From positions 1,426,001 through 1,490,000 of the forward strand of contig NZ_CP092123.1 in assembly GCF_022343685.1 (NCBI RefSeq): a DNA stretch of 64,000 bases. Reading direction: 5' to 3'. The translations under genes and the position numbers were made by a program. Below are positions 20,924 to 30,244 of this stretch, one piece after another; the stretch's first letter is position 1; each line of letters starts with the position of its first letter. The notes beneath the pieces are model-generated. The model searched no databases, was not told where the DNA came from, and saw only the letters and a program-made list of their open reading frames with translations. This DNA comes from Marinobacterium sediminicola (GTDB lineage Bacteria; Pseudomonadota; Gammaproteobacteria; Pseudomonadales; Balneatricaceae).

Positions 20924-21850
20924 ATGAAAATCAATAAATTCTATCTGGCTCTGCTCCTTCTGGCTCTGGTCGCACCTTTCTTCCTGTATCCGGTGTTCCT
21001 GGCCAAACTGCTTTGCTTCGCACTCTTTGCCTGCGCCTTTAACCTGATGCTGGGCTACGTGGGGCTGCTGTCCTTCGGTCATGCTGCCTTCCTGGGAACC
21101 GGCGGCTATGTTACCGGCTGGCTGATGATGAACTCTGGGCTTACACCTGAGCTGGCGATTCTGCTGGGTACTGTGGCGGCAGGCCTTTTGGGAGCGATTT
21201 TCGGCAAACTGTCGGTCAAGCGAGAAGGTATCTATTTCGCGATGGTGACGCTTGCCCTGTCCCAGCTGGTGTTCTTCATCTACCTGCAGGCACCTTTCAC
21301 CGGAGGTGAAGATGGTATGCAGGGGGTTCCGCGCGGCAACCTGTTCGGTGTTATCGATCTGTCGGATAACATCAACATGTATTACTTCGTGCTGGCGATC
21401 TTCCTGTTCGGTTTCTGGCTGGTGCACCGTACCATTCACTCACCGTTCGGTCAGATTCTGAAAGGGATTCGCGAGAACGAGGCGCGTGCGACGTCTCTTG
21501 GTTACAACGTCAACGACTACAAGTGGGTGGCTTTTACTATCTCCTCAGCACTGGCAGGCCTGGCCGGCTCCACCAAGACTCTGGTCTTCCAGTTGGCTTC
21601 CCTGACAGATGTGCATTGGCACATGTCCGGTGAGGTGGTGTTGATGACCCTGGTCGGTGGTGTAGGAACCATTCTGGGTCCGGTGGTGGGTGCAGGTGTG
21701 ATCGTGACCATGCAGAACTACCTGTCCGGTGGCGAGCTGGGTAACTATCTCCACATCATCATGGGCTTCATTTTCGTGGTCTGTGTACTGGCATTCCGCA
21801 GCGGTATCGTGGGAGAACTGCAGAAAGTCTGGAAACGCAATTTCGGCTAA
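20924..21850 (+). CDS. livM: Branched-chain amino-acid ABC transporter permease (LivM-type)
   Basis: 308 residues, the second permease, with about nine to ten hydrophobic segments. The conserved block NLMLGYVGLLSFGHAAFLGTGGY sits near the N-terminus and the EAA-like loop GIRENEARATSLGYNV near residue 185. ATG at 20924 follows GAGGGGGAC; the frame is open further upstream inside livH but that part is only the livH tail read in another frame. Last gene of the operon, followed by a terminator. Confidence 0.94.
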   Translation: MKINKFYLALLLLALVAPFFLYPVFLAKLLCFALFACAFNLMLGYVGLLSFGHAAFLGTGGYVTGWLMMNSGLTPELAILLGTVAAGLLGAIFGKLSVKREGIYFAMVTLALSQLVFFIYLQAPFTGGEDGMQGVPRGNLFGVIDLSDNINMYYFVLAIFLFGFWLVHRTIHSPFGQILKGIRENEARATSLGYNVNDYKWVAFTISSALAGLAGSTKTLVFQLASLTDVHWHMSGEVVLMTLVGGVGTILGPVVGAGVIVTMQNYLSGGELGNYLHIIMGFIFVVCVLAFRSGIVGELQKVWKRNFG

Positions 21851-21871
21851 AAAATTTATCGTCGAGCCATT

Positions 21872-21906
21872 CGCCTGCCGGAGATGCCCCCGGCGGGCGT
21901 TTTTTG
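21872..21906 (+). terminator. Rho-independent terminator of the liv operon
   Basis: CGCCTGCCGG (21872-21881) pairs with CCGGCGGGCG (21890-21899) with one G-T wobble, followed by seven T. Confidence 0.9.
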
Positions 21907-21997
21907 TTTATGGGTGTTGAACCGCTTGGCCCTGACGACCGTATCATCTAGGATTCTCCCATTGGGTATCATTTGCCGGCCAGGATAAGGAGACATG

Positions 21998-23083
21998 ATG
22001 GCATATCGCGGCGTCGACGATTTCAAACACAGTCAGCAGGATCTAACCGGTGTGCTGATCACTAATCTGGGCACGCCTGATGAGCCTACACCGTCGGCAC
22101 TGCGCCGTTATCTGAAAGAGTTTCTCTGGGACCCCCGTGTTGTCGAGGTTCCTCGACCGGTATGGTGGTGCATTCTCAACGGTATAATTCTCAATGTGCG
22201 TCCTCGTCGATCAGCGGCAGCCTACCGGGAGGTGTGGACCGAGGCGGGTTCTCCCCTGATGCTTCATACTGAGGAGCAGACTCGTCAGTTGCGGCAACGC
22301 TTGCAGTCGCATTTTGGTCAAAATGTCATGGTCGAGTTCGCCATGCGTTATGGTAATCCTTCAATCTCCAGTGTGATTGAGCGTATGCAAAAGGCCGGGG
22401 TCCGCCGACTGCTGGTGCTGCCGTTGTACCCGCAATATTCAGGAGCCACTTCGGCCTCTACTTTTGATGCTGTCGCCGAGGACTTCCGTCAACGCCGCTG
22501 GTTGCCGGAACTTCGCATGATCAACCACTATCATGATTTTCCTGACTACATTGAGGCGCTGGCGGCTTCCGTGGAGCGCCATTGGCAGCAGCATGGCCGT
22601 GCTGACAAGATGATCATGTCCTACCATGGAGTGCCCAAGCGCTATCTTATGCAGGGTGATCCCTACTTTTGTGAATGCCATAAAACCAGTCGATTGCTTG
22701 CAGAGCGCCTGCAGCTCGAGCCAGGTCAGTGGATGACGACCTTCCAGTCTCGTTTTGGTCGAGAGGAGTGGCTCAAACCCTATACCGACGAAACCCTTAA
22801 AGGCTTGCCGGCTGAAGGTGTTAAATCCGTTCAGGTTATTTGTCCCGGCTTTTCGGCAGACTGCCTGGAAACAATTGAGGAGATTGGACAGGAAAACCGT
22901 GACTATTTCCTTGAGGCGGGGGGAGAGCGCTATGAATATATCCCTGCGCTGAATGCCGATGTCCAGCATATCGATGCTCTCGAAAAGCTGGTGCTGAATC
23001 ATTTGCAGGGCTGGGAAATCAATACTGAAATTGATTTCGCCCAGCGGCAAAAAATTGCTCAAGCTCAAGGCGCTGAACGTTAA
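21998..23083 (+). CDS. hemH: Ferrochelatase
   Basis: 361 residues; inserts Fe2+ into protoporphyrin IX to give heme. N-terminal VLITNLGTPDEPTPSALRRYLKEFLWDPRV is typical of proteobacterial HemH. The metal-site His is in SYHGVPKRYLMQGDPY and the partner Glu in CPGFSADCLETIEEI. ATG 21998 is five bases after AAGGAG (21987-21992); ATG 21995 would be only two bases away. Cys residues in DPYFCECHKTS and in CPGF/DCLET could hold the [2Fe-2S] cluster seen in some bacterial enzymes, but this is uncertain. Confidence 0.97.
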   Translation: MAYRGVDDFKHSQQDLTGVLITNLGTPDEPTPSALRRYLKEFLWDPRVVEVPRPVWWCILNGIILNVRPRRSAAAYREVWTEAGSPLMLHTEEQTRQLRQRLQSHFGQNVMVEFAMRYGNPSISSVIERMQKAGVRRLLVLPLYPQYSGATSASTFDAVAEDFRQRRWLPELRMINHYHDFPDYIEALAASVERHWQQHGRADKMIMSYHGVPKRYLMQGDPYFCECHKTSRLLAERLQLEPGQWMTTFQSRFGREEWLKPYTDETLKGLPAEGVKSVQVICPGFSADCLETIEEIGQENRDYFLEAGGERYEYIPALNADVQHIDALEKLVLNHLQGWEINTEIDFAQRQKIAQAQGAER

Positions 23084-23179
23084 CAGTAGTCTCCATTGGT
23101 TGTCAGTCCGTTCAAGGGGCTAAAATTGCACAACCTTTCGGGAATCGTGACAGTCTTTGAGGCAAGGAGCCGACAGAAC

Positions 23180-24472
23180 ATGGACATAGTGCGACCGCTG
23201 TTTTTCCTGCCCGATGCCGTTTTCGCGATCGACCCGAAAACGGCTGCCATCATTGATGCCAATAAGCGCGCCTGTTCTGACATGCGCGCATCCCTCACAG
23301 AACTCACCCAGATGACGGTGTTGCAGGTACAGGATGATGTCTCTGACCTTAACCATTGGCATGCCTTGGTCGAAAGTATGCGTGCTCAACCCAACTATCT
23401 CTTCATCGGTCATCATAGACGCCCCGATGGAAGCGTTTATCCGGTAGAGGTCAACTCCACCTTGATAGCCATTGGCGATGAAGAATTGTTGATTTCGGTT
23501 GCCAGGGACATCAGTAGCCGCGTTGAGCACATGAATCGTGTCAGTGGCGAAAGCGATAGCTGGCACGGATTGCACGATATTGCCGATGGTGTCTGGGAAT
23601 GGGATATAGGGTCGCAGAGCCTCTATTTCAGCCCGAGTCTCAAACGCTTGCTGGGTTACGGTCCCGATGAAATGCGTCCCTGTCTGGAAACCTGGAAAGA
23701 TAATATTCACCCTGAGGATGCGCCTCTGGTGTTGAGCATGCTGGACGAGCATCTCAAGGGCTTGAGACATCTTTTTGAAGCCGAATACCGGTTGCGCAAC
23801 CGTAATGGGCACTATCTCTGGATTCGTGATCGTGGTCAGGTGCGTGAACGCAGTGATGAGGGGCTGCCGTTGCGAGCTGTGGGGATGGTCAACAACATAA
23901 CGGATCTCAAGCTGGTTGAGCAGGAGCTGCAGCAGCAGGCTGATTATGATGAATTGACCGGGCTGTTCAACCGGCGTCGCGGTGAGGTATTGGCCGAGCA
24001 GCAGTTGGCACTTATGCAGCGGCAAAGAAGAAATCTTGGGCTGTGCCTGATTGATGTTGATGATTTCAAGCAGATCAATGATGTATACGGTCACTTGGCG
24101 GGCGATCAAGTGCTGAGACGGCTTGCTGAATATATTTCCAACTTTGTACGCCGTTCAGATCTTCTGTTTCGCTGGGGGGGTGAAGAGTTTGTTCTGGTCT
24201 GCCCGGATACCGATGCATCGGGTATGCGTGAGCTGATCAACAAACTTTGTCGGGGGATAGAGTGCCTGTCAATCGATGGTGAGCTGGCAGGTCGCTCGAT
24301 CACAGTCAGCGCCGGTATTGCTGTCTTCCCCGGCCACGCCACTGATTTGATCAATCTGACTGCGCGTGCCGATTCGGCGCTCTATTCAGCCAAGCGGCAG
24401 GGCAAGAATCGTGTCATCCTCTTTGATTATGAATTGGAAGGGCTTGTGTGCTCAGTGGGCGGTATACGATGA
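23180..24472 (+). CDS. PAS-PAS-GGDEF diguanylate cyclase
   Basis: 430 residues, no transmembrane segment seen. The first PAS-like domain spans about 5-115 (VYPVEVNSTLIAIGDEELLISVARDI). A second, PAS_3-like domain spans about 128-250 (GVWEWDIGSQSLYFSPSLKRLLGY, W..IHPEDAP, then a PAC segment). GGDEF lies at about 260-425 with the catalytic GGEEF and inhibitory I-site RRSD five residues before it. It should make c-di-GMP in response to an unknown cytoplasmic signal and be product-inhibited. ATG 23180 follows AAGGAG (23164-23169); longer in-frame starts lack one. The 3' end overlaps the convergent AraC gene by 21 bases. Confidence 0.9.
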   Translation: MDIVRPLFFLPDAVFAIDPKTAAIIDANKRACSDMRASLTELTQMTVLQVQDDVSDLNHWHALVESMRAQPNYLFIGHHRRPDGSVYPVEVNSTLIAIGDEELLISVARDISSRVEHMNRVSGESDSWHGLHDIADGVWEWDIGSQSLYFSPSLKRLLGYGPDEMRPCLETWKDNIHPEDAPLVLSMLDEHLKGLRHLFEAEYRLRNRNGHYLWIRDRGQVRERSDEGLPLRAVGMVNNITDLKLVEQELQQQADYDELTGLFNRRRGEVLAEQQLALMQRQRRNLGLCLIDVDDFKQINDVYGHLAGDQVLRRLAEYISNFVRRSDLLFRWGGEEFVLVCPDTDASGMRELINKLCRGIECLSIDGELAGRSITVSAGIAVFPGHATDLINLTARADSALYSAKRQGKNRVILFDYELEGLVCSVGGIR

Positions 24473-25360
24473 GCGCCCCAGTCGCATGGCGCGATAGTTA
24501 CTGGGCGAAATGCCCATAACCTTGCGAAACACCCTCGAAAAATAGTACGCATCTTCGTAACCAACGGCCCAGGCGATCTCCTTGATCCCTTTGTTGGTTA
24601 CATCCAGCAGATGGCAGGCCCGTTCGATCTTGAGCTGAATGAAATGATTGATGGGTGTTGTACCAGTCAATGCTTTGTATTTCTTGATGAAATGGAACTT
24701 CGACAGGCTGACTGAGGCGGCCAGTGTTTCAACATCCAGCTGCTCATGCAGACGAGCCTGCATCAAACTATGGATCTTCTCCAGATCAAGAGCCTCGTCC
24801 TGCTGTAATTTTGCCAGGGGCCTCAATAGCGCAATATGTGTCATTAGCTGACGAAGCTGGTTTGCGCTGTGCAAATAGGACCCCAGGTGATGACGTGCCT
24901 GACGGGTATCCAATAAAGACTCAAAGTCAGCGACCAGTCGAGAGTGGATACCTAGGCTCAAGAGAGGTGACTGATGGTCGATTGAAAGTTGATCGACGAA
25001 GGACTGGCTCATTGATCCATCGAAGTGAATCCAATAGATGCTCCAGGGGTTTTTCTGATCGGTCCAATAGTGATGGGGTGTGCCCCGTGGCAACACCAGC
25101 AGGTCGCCAGGCCTAATGATACGGCGCTTCCCCTTGGAGCCGAACTCGACTCGCCCGCTGCCTTCCAGGCAATAGATCAGCAAAAAGTCGTCATGCTGCT
25201 CCCGTCGCATTTCGTGGCCTCGGGCAAGCTGGTAGTAGCCGATCCCTAGAGGATAGAGCTGTTCACTGAGTGGATGTTCTGCGAGTTGCGCCACCATCCT
25301 CCTTGGCAGGACGAAACGGATGCTCTCAGGTGGAAGGGGCCAGCTTGAAGGAGAACTCAT
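24452..25360 (-). CDS. AraC-family regulator, MmsR-like
   Basis: 302 residues. An N-terminal cupin-type sensing domain (GSGRVEFGSKGKRRIIRPGDLLVLPRGTPH, about 65-105) is followed by a C-terminal AraC double helix-turn-helix domain (about 200-295), with ETLAASVSLSKFHFIKKYKALTGTTP and IKEIAWAVGYEDAYYFSRVFRKVMGISPSNYR. In Pseudomonas the AraC/XylS activator MmsR is divergent from mmsAB; here the gene is divergent from mmsA, 205 bases apart, so it is the probable local activator, responding to a valine catabolite such as 3-hydroxyisobutyrate. That identity is inferred from position. Confidence 0.85.
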   Translation of the reverse strand: MSSPSSWPLPPESIRFVLPRRMVAQLAEHPLSEQLYPLGIGYYQLARGHEMRREQHDDFLLIYCLEGSGRVEFGSKGKRRIIRPGDLLVLPRGTPHHYWTDQKNPWSIYWIHFDGSMSQSFVDQLSIDHQSPLLSLGIHSRLVADFESLLDTRQARHHLGSYLHSANQLRQLMTHIALLRPLAKLQQDEALDLEKIHSLMQARLHEQLDVETLAASVSLSKFHFIKKYKALTGTTPINHFIQLKIERACHLLDVTNKGIKEIAWAVGYEDAYYFSRVFRKVMGISPSNYRAMRLGRSSYTAH

Positions 25361-25487
25361 CTGAGTGGTTATACCTTGGTAGAATCTGATCTAGTGAAAA
25401 CCCTTAGTGTGCAGCAATATAGTCCATCATCTGAGCAACATTATCAATCCTGAGCCTTGAGTGCCTGTGTTACAAAAGGTCATAAGA

Positions 25488-25503
25488 TTTACGTTGACGT
25501 AAA
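25488..25503. promoter_or_regulatory. LiuR-type operator upstream of mmsA
   Basis: TTTACGTTGACGTAAA: the same 16-bp palindrome as at 16891-16906 with one centre change (A to G). It ends 62 bases before the mmsA start, in the intergenic region shared with the AraC-type gene. It indicates that LiuR also controls valine catabolism. Confidence 0.82.
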
Positions 25504-25528
25504 CGAATGGCTCGCATGGCCTGAATGC

Positions 25529-25541
25529 ATAACAACAAAAA
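25529..25541 (+). promoter_or_regulatory. ATAACAACAAAAA element in mmsA leader
   Basis: AACAACAA at 25531-25538, about 27 bases before the mmsA ATG. The wider GCATAACAACAAAAAT (25526-25541) is identical to the acyl-CoA ligase leader on the opposite strand (9140-9155), 16 kb away. Confidence 0.55.
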
Positions 25542-25565
25542 TTGACGACAGTGAAGGTGAAACGA

Positions 25566-27059
25566 ATGACTCAGCATGTACCGCTCATGATCGGTGGCGA
25601 ATTTGTCCAGAGCGAAACCAATCAGTGGCTGCCTGTAACCAATCCGGCAACTCAGGAAGTTCTGGCTCAGGTGCCTTGCGCAACTCCTGAAGAGGTTGAG
25701 CGTGCGATCGAATCTGCCAAGGCAGCGTTTGAAAGCTGGAAGGAAACTTCCGTCGGCGACCGTGCTCGTCTGATGTTGCGCTACCAGGCGTTGCTGAAAG
25801 ACCACCATGATGAGTTGGCCGAACTGCTGGCTCAGGAAACCGGCAAGACATTCGAAGACGCCAAGGGTGATGTATGGCGCGGTATCGAAGTTGTTGAGCA
25901 CGCCTGCAACATCGCCTCACTGAGCATGGGTGAAACGGTTGAAAACGTTGCCCGCAAGATCGACTGCTACAGCATCACCCAGCCCCTGGGTGTCTGCGTA
26001 GGTATTACCCCGTTCAACTTCCCGGCGATGATTCCGCTGTGGATGTTCCCGATGGCCATTGCCTGCGGTAACACATTTGTGCTGAAACCTTCTGAGCAGG
26101 ACCCGTTGACACCGATGCGTCTGGCTGAGTTGTTCAAGGAAGCGGGTGCACCTGAGGGCGTTCTGCAGGTCGTTCACGGCACCAAGGATGTAGTGAACCA
26201 GCTCCTGACTCACAAGGATACACCGGCGATCTCCTTCGTGGGCTCTGTTGCCGTGGGTGAACATATATACCGTACCGGTACCGACCACATGAAGCGTGTA
26301 CAGGCGTTTGCCGGTGCCAAGAACCACATGGTCGTTATGCCGGATGCCTCCAAGAACCAGGTCGTCAACAACATTGCCGGGGCATCTGTCGGTGCCGGTG
26401 GTCAGCGTTGCATGGCCATTTCTGTAGCGGTATTCGTCGGCGAAGCCCGCGAATGGATTCCGGAAGTGCGCGATGCTTTGGCCAAGGTGCGTCCGGGTGC
26501 CTGGAATGATCCGGAAGCCGGCTATGGTCCGCTGATCAACCCGCAGGCGAAAGAACGTGTGTTGCGTCTGATTCAGGAAGGCAAGGATGCTGGTGCGGAC
26601 TGCATCCTGGATGGCACCGAATGTGTCGTTGAAGGTTACCCCGACGGCAACTGGGTAGGGCCTACCATGTTCCGTAACGTGACCCGCGACATGTCGATCT
26701 ATCAGGAAGAGATTTTTGGCCCGGTACTGATCGCGCTGGAGGTGGATACTCTTGAAGAGGCGATCGACCTGATCAACGAGAACCCTTACGGTAACGGTAC
26801 ATCCATCTTCACATCATCCGGTGCTGCTGCTCGCAAGTACCAGCATGAAATCAAGGTGGGTCAGGTTGGTATCAACGTGCCGGTGCCTGTGCCGCTGCCG
26901 ATGTTCTCTTTCACTGGCTGGCGCAAGTCGTTCTATGGTGACCAGCATGCCTATGGCAAGCAGGCAGTCAAGTTCTACACCGAAACCAAGACTGTGACCG
27001 CTCGCTGGTTCGAAGATGACATCGCGACCGGTCCGAACATGACCATCCAGCTGAAATAA
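25566..27059 (+). CDS. mmsA: Methylmalonate-semialdehyde dehydrogenase (CoA-acylating)
   Basis: 497 residues; oxidatively decarboxylates methylmalonate semialdehyde to propionyl-CoA with NAD+ and CoA, the last dedicated step of valine catabolism. Aldehyde-dehydrogenase fold with [20 protein letters not shown], the nucleotide loop [13 protein letters not shown], and the nucleophile Cys near residue 282 in [12 protein letters not shown]-terminal [14 protein letters not shown] is characteristic of this subfamily. ATG at 25566 is preceded by GAAGGTG; an earlier in-frame start would overlap the leader element. Confidence 0.97.
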   Translation: MTQHVPLMIGGEFVQSETNQWLPVTNPATQEVLAQVPCATPEEVERAIESAKAAFESWKETSVGDRARLMLRYQALLKDHHDELAELLAQETGKTFEDAKGDVWRGIEVVEHACNIASLSMGETVENVARKIDCYSITQPLGVCVGITPFNFPAMIPLWMFPMAIACGNTFVLKPSEQDPLTPMRLAELFKEAGAPEGVLQVVHGTKDVVNQLLTHKDTPAISFVGSVAVGEHIYRTGTDHMKRVQAFAGAKNHMVVMPDASKNQVVNNIAGASVGAGGQRCMAISVAVFVGEAREWIPEVRDALAKVRPGAWNDPEAGYGPLINPQAKERVLRLIQEGKDAGADCILDGTECVVEGYPDGNWVGPTMFRNVTRDMSIYQEEIFGPVLIALEVDTLEEAIDLINENPYGNGTSIFTSSGAAARKYQHEIKVGQVGINVPVPVPLPMFSFTGWRKSFYGDQHAYGKQAVKFYTETKTVTARWFEDDIATGPNMTIQLK

Positions 27060-27080
27060 GTCGCTGTTACAACAACCAAG

Positions 27081-27103
27081 CCATGGCTGTAGAACAGCCA
27101 TGG
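27081..27103 (+). other. Intercistronic hairpin between mmsA and acyl-CoA dehydrogenase
   Basis: Perfect 10-bp stem CCATGGCTGT (27081-27090) / ACAGCCATGG (27094-27103) with a 3-base loop and no T-run. A processing or stabilising structure is more likely than a terminator, since the next gene is in the same pathway. Confidence 0.65.
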
Positions 27104-27105
27104 CC

Positions 27106-27119
27106 ATAACAATAAAAAA
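27106..27119 (+). promoter_or_regulatory. ATAACAATAAAAAA element before acyl-CoA dehydrogenase gene
   Basis: AACAATAA (27108-27115) starts five bases after the hairpin and lies about 20 bases before the ATG at 27138, upstream of the GAGG ribosome binding site. Confidence 0.5.
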
Positions 27120-27137
27120 GCGTGTCCGAGGTATGGA

Positions 27138-28292
27138 ATGGATTTTGAACTGAATGAAGATCAAATCGCCTTTGCCGATATGGCACGGGCGTTTGCCCAG
27201 AATGAACTGGAGCCGAATGCGGCTGAATGGGATCAGGAAGCCATCTTCCCGACGGATGTGCTTCAAAAGGCTGGAGAGCTTGGCTTCTGTGCTCTCTATA
27301 CCCCGGAGGAAGTGGGTGGTCTTGGCCTGAGTCGCCTTGATGCCAGTATCATCTTTGAACAGTTGTCCATGGGCTGCACGTCGACGACAGCCTATATCAC
27401 CATTCACAACATGGTGAGCTGGATGGTGGCAAGCTTCGGTGGTCCTGCCGTTATTGAACAGTGGGCAGAGGGTCTGGCCAGTGGTCAGCTGCTGGGGTCG
27501 TACTGCCTGACAGAGCCGAATGCCGGTTCTGATGCTGCTTCCCTGAAAACGACAGCCCGTCGTGATGGTGATCACTACGTCTTAAACGGCAGCAAGATCT
27601 TTATCTCCGGCGCCGGTAGTACCGACGTTCTGGTGGTGATGGCACGTACCGGAGGGGAAGGGGCCTCCGGTATTTCTGCCTTTGCCGTCGATGCCAAGAG
27701 CGAAGGTATCAGCTACGGTCGCAAGGAAGACAAAATGGGCTGGAACTGCCAGCCTACCCGCATGATTACCTTCGAAGACGTGCGAGTGCCGGCCGAAAAT
27801 CTGCTGGCGCAAGAGGGTGAAGGTTTCAAAATCGCGATGAAAGGTCTGGATGGAGGTCGCATCAATATTGCCACCTGTTCCGTCGGGACCGCTCAGCAGG
27901 CGCTGAACAAGGCCCGTGAATACATGCTGGAGCGTAAGCAGTTTGGCAAGCGTCTGGCTGATTTTCAGGCACTTCAATTCCGTCTTGCGGATATGCAGAC
28001 TGAACTTGTGGCGGCGCGTCAGATGGTCCGTTTGGCTGCCAGCAAACTCGATAAGGGCCACCCGGATGCGACCACTTATTGCGCCATGGCCAAGCGTTTC
28101 GCAACCGATGTGTGCTACAACATCTGTGACGAAGCTTTGCAGCTGTACGGTGGTAACGGATATATCAAGGAATACCCGATGGAGCGTTATCTGCGTGATA
28201 CTCGCGTGCACCGTATTCTTGAAGGCACCAATGAAGTTATGCGTTTGATTATCTCACGCCGTGTACTGGCGGATGGCGCAGCCGAACTATAA
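27138..28292 (+). CDS. Isobutyryl-CoA dehydrogenase-like acyl-CoA dehydrogenase
   Basis: 384-residue FAD enzyme. Motifs are YCLTEPNAGSDAASLK and KIFISGAGSTDVLVVMAR, with a C-terminal YLRDTRVHRILEGTNEVMRLIISR containing the catalytic Glu of the LEGTNE block. In this operon it should oxidise isobutyryl-CoA to methacrylyl-CoA. The Glu is at the ordinary C-terminal position, unlike the leucine enzyme encoded at 15227-16393, which separates the two dehydrogenases. The next gene begins 13 bases later with AAGGAG overlapping its stop region. Confidence 0.93.
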   Translation: MDFELNEDQIAFADMARAFAQNELEPNAAEWDQEAIFPTDVLQKAGELGFCALYTPEEVGGLGLSRLDASIIFEQLSMGCTSTTAYITIHNMVSWMVASFGGPAVIEQWAEGLASGQLLGSYCLTEPNAGSDAASLKTTARRDGDHYVLNGSKIFISGAGSTDVLVVMARTGGEGASGISAFAVDAKSEGISYGRKEDKMGWNCQPTRMITFEDVRVPAENLLAQEGEGFKIAMKGLDGGRINIATCSVGTAQQALNKAREYMLERKQFGKRLADFQALQFRLADMQTELVAARQMVRLAASKLDKGHPDATTYCAMAKRFATDVCYNICDEALQLYGGNGYIKEYPMERYLRDTRVHRILEGTNEVMRLIISRRVLADGAAEL

Positions 28293-28305
28293 GGAGAGCT
28301 GGGGA

Positions 28306-29082
28306 ATGTCTGAACTGATTCGTGTAGAAAAACGGGGCCATGTGGCACTGCTGACCATGAATAACCCGCCGGCCAACACCTGGACGGCTGACAGCCTGAA
28401 AGCGCTGGTCCAGATTGTTGAAGAGCTTAATGCCGATCGCGATATCTGGAGCCTGGTGCTGACCGGTGAAGGCGAAAAGTTCTTCTCTGCCGGTGCCGAC
28501 CTCAAACTGTTCGCGGATGGCGATCGCAGTGTGGCCCGTGACATGGCGCGTCTATTTGGTGAGGCTTTCGAAACCTTGAGTCGCTTCCGTGGCGTCTCCA
28601 TCGCTGCCATTAACGGTTTTGCCATGGGTGGCGGTCTGGAAGTGGCCTTGGCGTGTGACCTGCGAGTGGCAGAAGCACAGGCCCAAATGGCGTTGCCGGA
28701 AGCCAAGGTTGGTCTTCTGCCATGTGCCGGCGGCACTCAGAATCTGACCTGGCTGGTAGGAGAAGGCTGGGCCAAGAAGATGATTCTGTGCGGAGAACGG
28801 CTCAAGGCTGACAAGGCACTGGAAATCGGACTGGTTGAGGAAGTTGTCGAGCAGGGCCATTCCCTTGAGCGTGCGCTGCAATTGGCTGAACAGGTGGGCG
28901 AGCAGAGCCCGTCAGCCGTTGCTGCCTGTAAGACGCTGATCCAGTCCGGTCGCAGCCGTCCTCTGGATCAGGGCTACATCATGGAGCGCGAACTCTTTGT
29001 GGATCTGTTCCACACCGAAGACCAGCGTGAAGGGGTCAACGCTTTCCTGGAAAAGCGCAAGGCTGAATGGAAGAATCGCTAA
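28306..29082 (+). CDS. Enoyl-CoA hydratase (methacrylyl-CoA hydratase candidate)
   Basis: 258-residue crotonase. Oxyanion-hole segments are EKFFSAGADLKLF and AINGFAMGGGLEVALACD; the second catalytic region is LPEAKVGLLPCAGGTQNL. By position it hydrates methacrylyl-CoA to 3-hydroxyisobutyryl-CoA. ATG 28306 (MSELIRVEK) lies nine bases after AAGGAG; the frame is open 15 codons further upstream inside the preceding gene, without support. Confidence 0.92.
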   Translation: MSELIRVEKRGHVALLTMNNPPANTWTADSLKALVQIVEELNADRDIWSLVLTGEGEKFFSAGADLKLFADGDRSVARDMARLFGEAFETLSRFRGVSIAAINGFAMGGGLEVALACDLRVAEAQAQMALPEAKVGLLPCAGGTQNLTWLVGEGWAKKMILCGERLKADKALEIGLVEEVVEQGHSLERALQLAEQVGEQSPSAVAACKTLIQSGRSRPLDQGYIMERELFVDLFHTEDQREGVNAFLEKRKAEWKNR

Positions 29083-29099
29083 GCATCGGGAGCCCGAGC

Positions 29100-30197
29100 A
29101 TGAGCTGTGTACTCTTTACTGAACACCCGACTAAGGATGGTCAGATCATCGGTGAGATCCGCCTGAACGCCGAGAAGTCTCTGAATGCGCTAACGCTGGA
29201 GATGGTTGACCTCATCCAGCCGAAACTGGACGAGTGGAGTGATGATGCCAACGTCGTGGCCGTGTTGCTGGACAGCGCCGGTGAAAAGGCCTTCTGTGCC
29301 GGTGGCGATATTGTCAACCTTTACAAGTCGATGGTCGCCAGGGATACCGACTTTCCCGAGCAGTTTTTCACTCGCGAATACCGCCTCGATTATACCCTTC
29401 ACACTTACCCCAAGCCCGTGATCTGCTGGGGTAGCGGCATCGTTATGGGCGGCGGCATGGGCCTGATGAACGGCTGTAGCCATCGAGTGGTTACCGAAAC
29501 ATCTCACCTGGCAATGCCGGAAGTCACCATTGGTCTCTATCCTGATGTTGGCGGTAGCTGGTTCCTCAACCGCATGCCGGGTGGTACCGGACTCTTCCTG
29601 GGGCTGACCGGTAATCCAATCAATGCTGCGGATGCTCTGTTTCTGGGGCTTGCCGATCGTGCACTGACCAACGACATGCGAGACGGCATGCTTGAAAGGT
29701 TGCAAAACGAGCATTGGGCTGAGGATGCCGGTGGTGTCGTCAGCCGCGTTCTGCGCGAGTTGGAAGACGAGTGTCGTGCCACCTTTGATGAGATGCCGGC
29801 ACCTATTCGTGCGCATGAGGCGCTGATCCGTGAGGTGACGGACCATGACAGTGTCGAAGAAATGGTCGAGTCACTGCTTGCGGTTGAATCCGATGACAAG
29901 TGGGTCAAGCGCGCACAGAAGGCGATCAGTCATGGCAGCCCGCTGTCACTGAAAATGATTCATGCACAGCTTCGCCGCTGCCGTCACATGTCGTTGAAAG
30001 AGGTTTTCCAGCACGAGTTAATTCTCTCGGTACAGTGCTGCCGTCATCGTGAATTGCAGGAAGGTGTACGTGCGCTTTTGATCGATAAGGATGGTCAGCC
30101 GCAATGGACCTTCCCGTCTATCGAAGAGGTGGACGAGCAATTCCTGGCTGAGATGTTTGACGCACCCTGGCCGACACATCCTCTGGCTGATCTCTGA
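29100..30197 (+). CDS. 3-Hydroxyisobutyryl-CoA hydrolase
   Basis: 365 residues; hydrolyses 3-hydroxyisobutyryl-CoA to free 3-hydroxyisobutyrate. It belongs to the long crotonase-type hydrolases (ECH_2 C-terminal extension). Motifs are KAFCAGGDIVNLY, WGSGIVMGGGMGLMNGCSH and MPEVTIGLYPDVGGSWFL, with the Glu/Asp typical of HIBCH. The start at 29100 (MSCVLFTEHP) follows GGGAG; 17 bases separate it from the hydratase. Confidence 0.95.
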   Translation: MSCVLFTEHPTKDGQIIGEIRLNAEKSLNALTLEMVDLIQPKLDEWSDDANVVAVLLDSAGEKAFCAGGDIVNLYKSMVARDTDFPEQFFTREYRLDYTLHTYPKPVICWGSGIVMGGGMGLMNGCSHRVVTETSHLAMPEVTIGLYPDVGGSWFLNRMPGGTGLFLGLTGNPINAADALFLGLADRALTNDMRDGMLERLQNEHWAEDAGGVVSRVLRELEDECRATFDEMPAPIRAHEALIREVTDHDSVEEMVESLLAVESDDKWVKRAQKAISHGSPLSLKMIHAQLRRCRHMSLKEVFQHELILSVQCCRHRELQEGVRALLIDKDGQPQWTFPSIEEVDEQFLAEMFDAPWPTHPLADL

Positions 30198-30208
30198 TTG
30201 AATCAAGG

Positions 30209-30228
30209 TGCGGCACTTGGCGGCCGCA
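30209..30228 (+). other. Intercistronic hairpin before mmsB
   Basis: TGCGGC (30209-30214) pairs with GCCGCA (30223-30228), loop of eight, no T-run. It lies between the hydrolase stop and the A-rich mmsB leader. Confidence 0.45.
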
Positions 30229-30244
30229 TCGAACCTGATAGCAG

